Assembly (NCBI GenBank): GCA_046154965.1 | Contig: JBJXDY010000022.1 | Location: 1-47,303, forward strand | DNA: 47,303 nt | Direction of reading: 5' to 3' | From: DATKFM01 sp046154965 | GTDB taxonomy: Bacteria > Pseudomonadota > Alphaproteobacteria > Dongiales > Dongiaceae | Part shown: positions 33,923 through 44,000 of the stretch, in pieces | Layout: every line of letters starts with the position of its first letter | Numbering within the stretch: position 1 is the stretch's first letter | Made by a program: the position numbers and the translations under genes | Notes under the pieces: generated by a model | What the model was told of the DNA's origin: nothing | The model's database searches: none | Seen by the model: only the letters and a program-made list of their open reading frames with translations

Positions 33923-34423
33923 ATGGATGAAGATGCCGCGCCAGCCAGTTCCCTTGGCCGAGCCGAGACGCCGGTGATCTTCGACGCCGTGCTGCATCCC
34001 TATCGCAGCCTGAGCCGCCGCGGCTTCCTGTTGCTGATGTTGCTGGTGGCCCTGGTGGGATTCGGCGGCGGCATCGCCTTTGTCTATCTGGGCGCCTGGC
34101 CGATCGCAGGATTTGGGGTGCTGGAGCTTGGACTGTTCTATGTGATGTTCGAGCTGAGCTATCGCAGCGCCCGCCTGTTCGAGCGGGTGCGGCTGACCCG
34201 GGACGAACTCGTGGTCGAACGCCATGAGGCCAGCGGCGAGATCAGGCGCTGGCGGTTCCAGACCTATTGGCTGCGGATCGCCTTTGACGAAGCGGCGCCC
34301 CGGGGCAGCCAGCTCACCCTGACGTCCCACGGCCGGCAACTCACCATCGGCAGCTTCTTGACCGAGCCGGAGCGGGCCGACTTCGCCCGCTCGCTGCAAG
34401 CGGCGCTGGCCGGCTTGCGCTAA
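33923..34423 (+). CDS. DUF2244 membrane protein
   Basis: A 166-residue protein with two adjacent membrane helices (FLLLMLLVALVGFGGGIAFVYLG and WPIAGFGVLELGLFYVMFELSY) followed by a cytoplasmic domain. That domain carries the DUF2244 pattern: RVRLTRDELVVERHEASGEIRRWRFQTYWLRIAF and LTLTSHGRQLTIGSFLTEPERADFARSLQAAL. The function of the family is not known. It stands opposite nth and 28 bp before the EamA transporter gene on the same strand. No ribosome-binding site precedes its ATG. Confidence 0.92.
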   Translation: MDEDAAPASSLGRAETPVIFDAVLHPYRSLSRRGFLLLMLLVALVGFGGGIAFVYLGAWPIAGFGVLELGLFYVMFELSYRSARLFERVRLTRDELVVERHEASGEIRRWRFQTYWLRIAFDEAAPRGSQLTLTSHGRQLTIGSFLTEPERADFARSLQAALAGLR

Positions 34424-34451
34424 GACCGCCGCAAACGGACCTGCTGGATTC

Positions 34452-35381
34452 ATGCACGGACTTCGCCGCGACTATGGGCTGCTGTTGCTGCTGGGCTCGA
34501 TCTGGGGCGGATCGTTCCTGTTCATCAAGATGGCGGTGGCCGATATCCCGCCGATGACCGTGGCCGCAACCCGCATCGTTATCGGCGCCGCCGTCCTGGC
34601 GGCCGTCGCCGCCGGCCGCGGCCAGAATCTGTGGCGGCTGCGGCGTCATTGGCGATCGCTGCTGATCATGGGCGCCTTCGGCACCATGTTGCCTTTTGCC
34701 TTAATCGGCTGGGGCGAGACCCATATCGACAGCGGGCTGGCGGCAATCCTGATGGCGGCGGTGCCGTTCAACACCATCCTGCTGGCTCATCTGTTCGTGC
34801 GCGAGGAACCGCTGAGCTGGGGCAAGATCCTGGGCGTGGTCCTGGGCTTTGCCGGCGTTGCGGTACTGATCGGGTCCGAGGCGCTGAACCAGCTGGGCGG
34901 CCAGGCGCTGGCCCAGATCGCCGTGCTGCTGGCCACCGTCTGCTATGCGGTCAACAGCATCATCGCCCGGCGGTTGAATCACTTTAGCGGTGAGACGGCG
35001 GGCGCCGGCATGCTGATCGCCGCGGCGATCTTCGCCGTGCCGCTGAGCCTGGTGCTGGACCGGCCCTGGGAACTGGCGCCGTCCGGGACCGCGCTGTTCG
35101 CGGTGATCACGCTGGGATGGCTCTGCACCGGTGCCGGCTATCTGCTGTTCTTCCGCATCATCGCCAGCGCGGGCGCCGGGTTTGTTTCGCTGAACAACTT
35201 TCTCGTGCCGCTGTTCGGCGTCATTTGGGGCGCGATCGTGCTCAGCGAGCGGCTGGAGCCCCGCGCCTTCATCGCTCTGTTGCTTATCCTCGCAGGCGTG
35301 GCCGCGCCGCGGCTGCTGCGGCCCCGTCAAGTGGCGGCAAAGGCTCAGCTCGACAAGTCCAGCACATCTGCCATCGAGTAG
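34452..35381 (+). CDS. EamA-family (DMT) transporter
   Basis: A 309-residue ten-helix membrane protein of the drug/metabolite transporter superfamily with two EamA repeats. The first runs from about 10 to 140 (LLLLGSIWGGSFLFIKMAV, FNTILLAHLFVREEPLSWGKILGVVLGFAGVAVLIG). The second runs from about 150 to 290 (ATVCYAVNSIIARRL, SLNNFLVPLFGVIWGAIVLSERLEPRAFIALLLILAGV). Such proteins usually export amino acids or other metabolites. The coding end overlaps the convergent dapB gene by 37 bp, so the last dozen residues are encoded opposite the DapB C terminus. Confidence 0.92.
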   Translation: MHGLRRDYGLLLLLGSIWGGSFLFIKMAVADIPPMTVAATRIVIGAAVLAAVAAGRGQNLWRLRRHWRSLLIMGAFGTMLPFALIGWGETHIDSGLAAILMAAVPFNTILLAHLFVREEPLSWGKILGVVLGFAGVAVLIGSEALNQLGGQALAQIAVLLATVCYAVNSIIARRLNHFSGETAGAGMLIAAAIFAVPLSLVLDRPWELAPSGTALFAVITLGWLCTGAGYLLFFRIIASAGAGFVSLNNFLVPLFGVIWGAIVLSERLEPRAFIALLLILAGVAAPRLLRPRQVAAKAQLDKSSTSAIE

Positions 35382-36259
35382 AAACCCGGCGGCTTGTCCT
35401 GGGCCCAGAGGGCGGCGCGGATGGCGCCGCGGGCGAAGATCTCGCGGTTGGTGGCCTTGTGGGTAATCTCGACCCGCTCACCGTCGGCGGCGAACACCAC
35501 CGTATGCTCGCCCACCACATCGCCGCCCCGCAGCACGGCGAATCCGATATCGCCGCGGCGGCGGGCGCCGGTCATGCCGTCGCGGCCGCGGTCGGCGACC
35601 CGGTCCAGTGCCACGCCGCGGCCCTCGGCGGCGGCCTTGCCCAACGCAAGCGCAGTGCCCGAGGGCGCATCCACCTTGGCCCGGTGATGCATCTCCACGA
35701 TCTCGATATCCCAGTCGGGATCGAGGGAGCGCGCCACCTGGGTCACCAGCCGCAACAGCAGGTTCACCCCCAGGCTCATGTTCGGGGCCAGGACGATGGC
35801 GGTCTGCCTGCCATGGCGCTGCAGCGTCGCGATCTGCGGGGCTTCCAGCCCAGTGGTGCCGACGATGTGGACCTTGCGGTGCTTGGCCGCCAGCTCCGCG
35901 TGATGCAGGGTTGCCGCCGGGCTGGTGAATTCCAGCACCGCATCGGCGGCAGCGAACAGGTCGCCCGCATCCGCGCCGACCGGCACGCCCAGGGGATCGA
36001 TGCCGGCGAGCGCGCCAACATCGCGGCCGATGGCCGAGGAACCGGCGCGCTCGACGCCGCCCACCACCAGGCAGCGCTCATTGGCCGCCGCCGCGCGCAC
36101 CAGCATCTGGCCCATGCGGCCGGCGCAGCCGACCACGCCGATGCGCAGCGCCGACTTCAGCCGGCTATTGTCGGGAGCCGGGCGCGGAATGGCCGGCGCG
36201 GCAGTCTTGCCGCCCGCGGCCTTGGCGCGCGACGCCTTTGTCTTGGAGGATTTCGCCAT
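35345..36259 (-). CDS. dapB: 4-hydroxy-tetrahydrodipicolinate reductase
   Basis: A 304-residue enzyme of lysine and diaminopimelate synthesis that reduces hydroxy-tetrahydrodipicolinate with NAD(P)H. The nucleotide-binding GVVGCAGRMGQ, the catalytic region EIVEMHHRAKVDAPSGTAL and the RRGDIGFAVLRGGDVVGEHTVVFA strand are canonical. Unusually, about 38 residues rich in lysine, alanine and proline (MAKSSKTKASRAKAAGGKTA at the start) precede the fold, which normally begins within a few residues of the start. The ATG at 36259 has AGGG upstream, and no ATG lies closer to the fold. It is the last gene after dnaK-dnaJ on this strand. Confidence 0.95.
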   Translation of the reverse strand: MAKSSKTKASRAKAAGGKTAAPAIPRPAPDNSRLKSALRIGVVGCAGRMGQMLVRAAAANERCLVVGGVERAGSSAIGRDVGALAGIDPLGVPVGADAGDLFAAADAVLEFTSPAATLHHAELAAKHRKVHIVGTTGLEAPQIATLQRHGRQTAIVLAPNMSLGVNLLLRLVTQVARSLDPDWDIEIVEMHHRAKVDAPSGTALALGKAAAEGRGVALDRVADRGRDGMTGARRRGDIGFAVLRGGDVVGEHTVVFAADGERVEITHKATNREIFARGAIRAALWAQDKPPGFYSMADVLDLSS

Positions 36260-36265
36260 GGGGCC

Positions 36266-36285
36266 CTGCCGCTGTTTTGCGGCAG
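36266..36285 (-). promoter_or_regulatory. Hairpin in front of dapB
   Basis: CTGCCGC and GCGGCAG (36266-36272 and 36279-36285) form a seven-pair stem with a 6-base loop, ending 6 bases before the dapB ATG on the leftward strand. Its foot takes in part of the AGGG ribosome-binding site, so it could either end dnaJ transcripts or limit dapB translation. Confidence 0.45.
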
Positions 36286-36351
36286 TTTGGGGTGGGCCCT
36301 GGCAGCGGACAACCGAAAACTGCCCGGCCCGATCGCGGGCGATCGGAGCGC

Positions 36352-37494
36352 CTAGTCCTTCAGATCTTCCCAGAAATCCCGCACCTTGGAAAAGAAGCTT
36401 TCCGATTGGGGGCTGTGGCTCTTGCCCTTGCCGGCGGCATCGAACTGCTTCAGCAGATCCTGCTGCTGCTTGGTCAGGTTGACCGGCGTCTCCACCGACA
36501 GCTCGACATACATGTCGCCGCGGGAGGGCGAGCGCAGGACACTCATGCCCTTGCCGCGCATGCGAAACTGCTGGGCCGTCTGGGCGCCGGCGGGAATATT
36601 CAGCTTCACCCGCGTACCGTCGATGTTGGGCACCTCCACATGGCCGCCCAGCGCCGCCGTGGTCATGGGGATCGGCACGCGGCAATGGAGATCGCTGCCG
36701 TCGCGGCGGAAGATCGGATGGGTGGCGATGGTGAGAAAGATATAGAGGTCGCCGGCCTGGGCGCCGTTCATGCCGGCCTCGCCGTCGCCGGCCAGGCGGA
36801 TGCGCGTGCCGTCCTCGACGCCGGCGGGGATATTCACCGACAGGGTCTTCTCCTTGCGCAGCCGGCCGCTGCCACTGCAGTTTTTGCAGGCTTTCTCGAT
36901 CACCCGGCCGCTGCCGCCGCAGGATTGACAAGCGCGTTCGATGGTGAAGAAGCCCTGGCTGGCCCGCACGCGCCCGGCGCCGCGGCAGGTCTGGCAGGTG
37001 ACCGGCTGCGCGCCCTTCTCGCCGCCGGTGCCATGGCAAGCCTCGCAGGAGGCGGTGCCGGGAACGCGCACGGTCGTCTGCTTGCCGCCGAAGGCATCCT
37101 GCAGGCTGATGGTCAGGTTGTAGCGCAGATCGGCGCCGCGGGCGCGGCCTTGCTGTCCGCCGCCGCGCCGGCCGCCGATGAACTCGCTAAACATCTCGTC
37201 GAAGATGTCGGAGAAGTTGGTGGCCGTGAAATCGAAGCCGCCGCCGGCACGGGCGCCGGGCATACCCTGCTCGAAGGCGGCATGGCCGAAACGGTCATAG
37301 GCCGCGCGCTTCTGTTCGTCCTTCAGGACGTCATGGGCTTCGTTAAGCTCTTTGAACTTCTGCTCGGCGGCTTTGTCGCCCGGATTCTTGTCCGGGTGAT
37401 ACTTCATCGCCGCCTTGCGGAATGCCTTCTTGATGGCATCGCCGTCGGCGTCACGGGCTACGCCCAGCAGTTCGTAGTAGTCCTGCTTCGACAT
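36352..37494 (-). CDS. dnaJ: Chaperone protein DnaJ
   Basis: A 380-residue class I J-protein, co-chaperone of DnaK. The J domain has HPD at residues 33-35 (KYHPDKN). A short glycine/phenylalanine region follows, then four zinc-binding CXXCXGXG repeats (CEACHGTG, CQTCRGAG, CQSCGGSG, CKNCSGSG) and the peptide-binding C-terminal domain. The ATG at 37494 matches the family start MSKQDYYELLGV; a TTG seven codons upstream is an unlikely alternative. It is downstream of dnaK with a 106-bp gap that contains a hairpin. Confidence 0.97.
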   Translation of the reverse strand: MSKQDYYELLGVARDADGDAIKKAFRKAAMKYHPDKNPGDKAAEQKFKELNEAHDVLKDEQKRAAYDRFGHAAFEQGMPGARAGGGFDFTATNFSDIFDEMFSEFIGGRRGGGQQGRARGADLRYNLTISLQDAFGGKQTTVRVPGTASCEACHGTGGEKGAQPVTCQTCRGAGRVRASQGFFTIERACQSCGGSGRVIEKACKNCSGSGRLRKEKTLSVNIPAGVEDGTRIRLAGDGEAGMNGAQAGDLYIFLTIATHPIFRRDGSDLHCRVPIPMTTAALGGHVEVPNIDGTRVKLNIPAGAQTAQQFRMRGKGMSVLRSPSRGDMYVELSVETPVNLTKQQQDLLKQFDAAGKGKSHSPQSESFFSKVRDFWEDLKD

Positions 37495-37522
37495 GGATGC
37501 GGGCGCCGATCCCAACCTATGT

Positions 37523-37571
37523 GCCGTCAGCCAGCTTCATTGAGCCCCGTCCGTCATAGCCGGCTGACGGC
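37523..37571 (-). promoter_or_regulatory. Inverted repeat between dnaK and dnaJ
   Basis: GCCGTCAGCC (37523-37532) and GGCTGACGGC (37562-37571) are perfect 10-base arms around a 29-base loop. It lies 30 bp past the dnaK stop and 28 bp before dnaJ. It could partly terminate or process the message so that more DnaK than DnaJ is made. Confidence 0.6.
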
Positions 37572-37600
37572 GATGACATGATGCAGTCCACCGCCCGTAA

Positions 37601-39547
<1,947 letters not shown>

Positions 39548-39871
39548 AATATCCCTCGCTCGAACAGCAGACCCTCGCATGCCGACCTTCCGAAGCGAAG
39601 CATCAGCCGGGTCCCTTTATTGTGCCGTTATCGCCAACAACACCAGCGGCCAGAAGGCCCTGTGTTGCCGCTTATTTTGACACGGGGCTTATATAGGCAG
39701 GGTTAATTGCGGCGCAAGTGCGGGGCGGCGGGGAAAGACGGCTTATGGCCGTGACCGGCTTACATTGTTCAACACCAGGGGCGGCTTTTGGGGACCCCCG
39801 CGGTCGTCTGGAAATCGAAAAATGCCGCACGTTTACACTTTGCTAACCGTCTCTCTGCTAGGCAGAGGCTC
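39548..39871. other. Divergent promoter region of dnaK and a small membrane protein
   Basis: These 324 bp contain no gene that I can support. The left half is the 5' untranslated region of dnaK, about 135 bases. The RpoH-type promoter lies at 39691-39718. The right part should hold the promoter of the 77-residue membrane protein, though no clear -35/-10 pair is seen. I found no TTAGCACTC-N9-GAGTGCTAA (CIRCE) element. Confidence 0.7.
39691..39718 (-). promoter_or_regulatory. RpoH (heat-shock) promoter of dnaK
   Basis: On the leftward strand CTTG (39715-39718) and CCTATAT (39691-39697) are separated by 17 bp. This is the alphaproteobacterial RpoH consensus CTTG-N17/18-CYTATNT. Transcription would begin near 39684, about 136 bases before the dnaK ATG. 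Confidence 0.82.
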
Positions 39872-40105
39872 ATGAGCGAGACCAATCCGACCGAGGATTT
39901 GGAACCGGAGGAGCCGGGCGGCGGCACTGACGCCGGCGCCAGCCTGCAAATCCTGCAATACGTCATGATTTTCACGATGCTGGCGGGGATCGGCATTGCC
40001 GGCATGGCCGGCGCCGAGCTGGGCTCCACCGGCCTGGCCATCGGCGGCGGCGTACTTGCCGCCTTCAGCGGCCTTTTCTACGTCTATCTGACCCTGCGCG
40101 GCTAG
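39872..40105 (+). CDS. Small two-helix membrane protein
   Basis: A 77-residue protein with an acidic, glycine-rich N-terminal tail (SETNPTEDLEPEEPGGGTDA) and two hydrophobic helices (LQILQYVMIFTMLAGIGIAGMAGAEL and LAIGGGVLAAFSGLFYVYLTL). No family is recognised. The ATG at 39872 has AGAGG three bases before it. That site lies in a hairpin (CTCTGC-tag-GCAGAG, 39853-39867) that could hide it. The gene is divergent from dnaK and 33 bp before the DUF1848 gene. Confidence 0.75.
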   Translation: MSETNPTEDLEPEEPGGGTDAGASLQILQYVMIFTMLAGIGIAGMAGAELGSTGLAIGGGVLAAFSGLFYVYLTLRG

Positions 40106-40138
40106 CCGCCGGGGGCTCCCGGCCGCTATCCTGCGGCC

Positions 40139-41044
40139 ATGATCGTTTCCGCCAGCTATCGTACGGATATTCCAGCATTCTATGGCCCCTGGTTCCGGGC
40201 CCGGCTGGCGGCCGGCTTCTGCCTGACGGCCAATCCTTATGGCGGCCCGCCGGCGACCGTTTCGCTGCGGCCCGGGGATGTGGAGGGATTCGTCTTCTGG
40301 ACCCGCAATGCCGGATCCTTCCTGGACGATCTTGCCGAGGTCGGGCGGCGGGGCATCCCCTTCATTGTGCAGATGACGGTGAGCGGCTATCCCCGCGCCC
40401 TGGACGCCAGCACCATCGCCACCGGCCAGGCGATCCCGCAGTTCAAGGAGATTGCCAAGAGGTTCGGCAGCGCCGTGCCGGTCTGGCGCTATGACCCGAT
40501 CCTGGTGAGCAGCCTCACCGGCGGGGCGTGGCATGAAGAGAATTTCGTCCGCATCGCCGGGGAGCTGCGGGGCAGCACAGATGAGGTCGTGGTTTCCTTC
40601 ACCCAATTCTATGCCAAGACTAACTTGAACCTGGCGAAGGCGGCGGCTGCTCATGGGTTCGCCAGGCGCGATCCCGGCGCGGCGGAAAAGCGGGCGCTGC
40701 TGCAACGCCTGGCGGCAATCGCGGCGGAGAACGGCATGGCGCTCACCGTCTGCACCCAGCCCGAGCTGGCCGGGAACGGCATCGAAGCCGCCCGCTGCAT
40801 CGATGGCCGGCGGCTGTCGCGAATTGCCAACAGCGAGATCGCCGCGAAGGAGAAGGGCAACCGGCCGGGCTGTCTTTGCGCGGAGTCGCGGGACATCGGC
40901 GCCTATGATTCCTGCGTCCAGGGCTGCGCCTATTGCTATGCGGTGCGCAGCCCGGCCGCCGCCCTTGAGCGGCGGCGGCGCCACGACCCGGCCGGCGAGA
41001 TGCTGATCCCGCCGGCCAGGGCCGCGGTTACGGATCGTGGGTGA
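40139..41044 (+). CDS. DUF1848 protein with a C-terminal cysteine cluster
   Basis: A 301-residue protein of the DUF1848 family, whose members begin with the pattern SASYRTDIPAFYGPWF and contain FWTRNAGSF. Near the C terminus five cysteines cluster: C245 and C247, then C259, C263 and C266 in SCVQGCAYCYA. The last three form CX3CX2C, the spacing used by radical-SAM enzymes to hold a 4Fe-4S cluster. The middle part (PFIVQMTVSGYPRALD, VPVWRYDPILVSS, VVVSFTQFY) fits a barrel of alternating strands and helices. The reaction is unknown. It follows the small membrane protein and converges with the RTX gene, overlapping its end by 17 bp. Confidence 0.88.
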   Translation: MIVSASYRTDIPAFYGPWFRARLAAGFCLTANPYGGPPATVSLRPGDVEGFVFWTRNAGSFLDDLAEVGRRGIPFIVQMTVSGYPRALDASTIATGQAIPQFKEIAKRFGSAVPVWRYDPILVSSLTGGAWHEENFVRIAGELRGSTDEVVVSFTQFYAKTNLNLAKAAAAHGFARRDPGAAEKRALLQRLAAIAAENGMALTVCTQPELAGNGIEAARCIDGRRLSRIANSEIAAKEKGNRPGCLCAESRDIGAYDSCVQGCAYCYAVRSPAAALERRRRHDPAGEMLIPPARAAVTDRG

Positions 41045-44000
41045 GGATGAAGTTGCCCGTCAGAGCCGTGATATCCGTGAACACCTGCCCTTGGATCACG
41101 AAGACCGTCGAATAAGTATGTCCGCCCGCGGCGCCGTTGGCGTCGATCTGCACCAGCGTGTTGCCGGCCTTGTCGTCGACGAGGCGCACATAGTCGGCAA
41201 TATTGGCGCCGGCTTCAAAGTTCGTCAGCACATCGGCAACATCGATCCTGTCGGTCGCGTTGACGCCATCGCCGCCCTCCTGGAAGTCGGTGATGAAATC
41301 GACGCCGTCGCTGGAGCTGATGCGGTAGAAGACGTCCTTGCCGTCGCCGCCGGTGAGGATGTCATTGCCGAGGAAGCCCATCAGCGTATCGTCGCCGCCA
41401 CCGCCGTCGATCTTGTTGGCTCCCGTGCTGCCCTGGATCTGGTTGTTGCTGGCGTTCCCGTTGACGAAGAGATTGCCGGAACCGAAGAGAACGACGTTTT
41501 CAACATTGGCCCAGAGGGCATTGATGCTGAGCGAGCTCTGCACCGTATCCGTGCCCTCACCGGGATTTTCGATGATCTCGTCGCCCGCACCAAGGCGGTA
41601 GGTGTCGCCGCCGGCGCCGCCGGCCATCGTATCGGCGCCAGCGCCGCCATCGATAAAGTTCGAGTTGCTGTTGCCGGTAATCTTATTGGCGCCGCCATTC
41701 CCCAGGGCATTGACCGCATCCTTGCCCTCCAGCAGCGTCAGATCCTCGAAATTGGCGCCGAGGGTCCAGCTTACAGTGCTCCGCACATGGTCGCGGTTAC
41801 TCAAGTTCGAGTCCGCGACCTCGGTCACCTTGTCCGATTTGCTGTCGACGAAGTAGAGATCGCCGCCCAGGCCGCCGGCCATGTTGTCGATGTTGGCGCC
41901 GCCGTTCAGCGTGTCGTCGCCCAGGCCGCCGGTGAGCACGTCATTGCCCTCTTTGCCGTCCAGCAGATTGCTGTTCTGGTTGCCGACGATGATGTTGCCG
42001 CTGCCGTTGCCGATGCCGTCGATCGCTATCGAGCCCATCACCAGCGTCAAGTTCTCCACGCCCGTGGTGAGGGTGAAGCTGACCTTGCTTTGCACGGAGT
42101 CGATGCCGCCGATCGCCTCGGCGATTTCGATGACGGTGTCCTTGGCGTCGTCGACGAGGTAAAGGTCGTTGCCATTGCCGCCGGACATGGAATCGGCGCC
42201 TACCTTGCCATCGATGATGTTATTGCCGGCGTTGCCGACCATGACGTTGTCCAGTTCGCTGCCGGTGGCGTTGATGTTCGCCTTGCCGAGCAGGGTCAGG
42301 TTCTCGAATCCTTCCGTCAGCGTATAGGTCACGAAGCTGGCGACGGTATCGATGCCGCCGCCGTTGTCGCTGACCTCGTCGATCACGTCCTTGATGTTGT
42401 CGACGGTGTAGGTGTCGTTGCCTTTGCCGCCGGTCATGGTGTCCGCGCCGGCGCCGCCATCCAAAGTGTCATTACCTGCAAGCCCGCGCAGAACGTTGCC
42501 GTTGGTGTTGCCGGTCAGCTTGTTGTCGTCGTCATCGCCGGTAGCGTTCAGCTTGGCGCCGCCGGTGAGCCAGACGTTTTCGAAATCGAAGAATTCGAAC
42601 TTGGTGGTCTTGTCGTCGAGATCGATGCTGTAGAGGCCGGTCTTCAGCGTATCGGAACCGGTCGAGCCGGATTCGTCCACGAGATCATCGATATGGTCGA
42701 TGACATAGGTGTCGTCGCCGTCGCCGCCCGTCATCGTGTCCTTGCCGACGCCGCCATCAAGGATGTTGCCGCCGCTGTTGCCGATGAGAACGTTGTCCAG
42801 CGTATTGCCGGTGGCGTTGACGCTCTTGCCGCCGGTCAGCGTCAGGTCCTCGACATTCGCCGTCAGGGTGAAGGTGTCCTCCGACTCGACCCGGTCGTAA
42901 TTCTTGACTCCGGTCTCCACCACCTTGTCCGTGGTTGCGTCGACGATATAGACGTCGTCGCCTTCGCCGCCGGTCAGGATGTCGATACCCGTGCCGCCAT
43001 TCAGCGTATCGTCGCCGCCATTGCCGGTCAGGGTATCGTTGCCGGCCAGGCCGGTGAGCAGGTTGGCGTTGATGTTGCCGATGATGTTGTTGAAGCTGTC
43101 GTTGCCGGTGCCGATCTTGCCGTCCTTCCCTTCGACCAGGGTCAGGTTCTCGATATGGGTGCCGAGGACGAAATCCACATCGCTGATGACCGAGTCGATG
43201 CCCTGATTGACGGTGATCTTGTCGGTGATTTCCGCGACCTTGTCGGTGGTGGCGTCCACAAAGAAAGTGTCGTTGCCGGCCCCGCCGAACATGCTGTCGG
43301 CGCCCACACCGCCGTTGATCGTGTCGTTGCCGAAGCCGCCATCGATGGTATCGTCGCCGGCGCGGCCCTCCAGCAGATTGGAGCCGAAATTGCCGAGAAT
43401 GACGTTGGCGATCTCGTCGCCCTTACCGAAGATGTTGGCGGAGAAGATCAGCTCGATGTTCTCGATATTGTCGAAGGCCGCCAGTTCGAGATCGACGCTG
43501 ATCTGACCCGCAACCGTATCATTGCCGCCGCCCGCGCCGGCGGCCTCGATCAAGAGATCGGCTTTGTTGTCGTAGTGTAGCCGGTCGTTTCCGGCGCCGC
43601 CTTCCTGCCGATCGGCGCCGCCGGCGCCGGTCAGCGTGTCGTTGCCGATGCCGCCGACCAGGCTGTTCGCCGAGTTGTTGCCCAGCAGGAAATTGGACAG
43701 ATCGTTGCCGGTCAGTGTGGCCGCCGCTGTGCCCTGCAGCCAGACATTCTCGACCTCCGTCAAGCCGTCTAGATTGAGGTCGGTGGTGAACTTCGTGATG
43801 ATTGTGTCATCGCCTTCGTTGACAAGTTCGATGATCTTGTCGGCCGTCGTGTCGACGATATAGAAATCGTCGCCGTCCTTGCCGATCAGCGTGTCGGCGC
43901 CGGCGCCGCCATTCAGCGTGTTCTCGTCGTCGTTGCCGGTCATCTTGTTCTTGCCGGCATTGCCGGTCGCATGGATCACGCCGCCGGCGATGATCTCCAG

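Noticed and set aside
36260..37039. Upstream extension of the dapB frame through dnaJ
   Set aside because: It is a shifted reading of dnaJ; dapB starts at 36259.
39548..39871. CIRCE/HrcA operator before dnaK
   Set aside because: No TTAGCACTC inverted repeat was found.
41037..43580. Rightward frame of 847 codons rich in Val, Ala and Asp
   Set aside because: It is the complement of the RTX repeats and owes its length to their regular codons.
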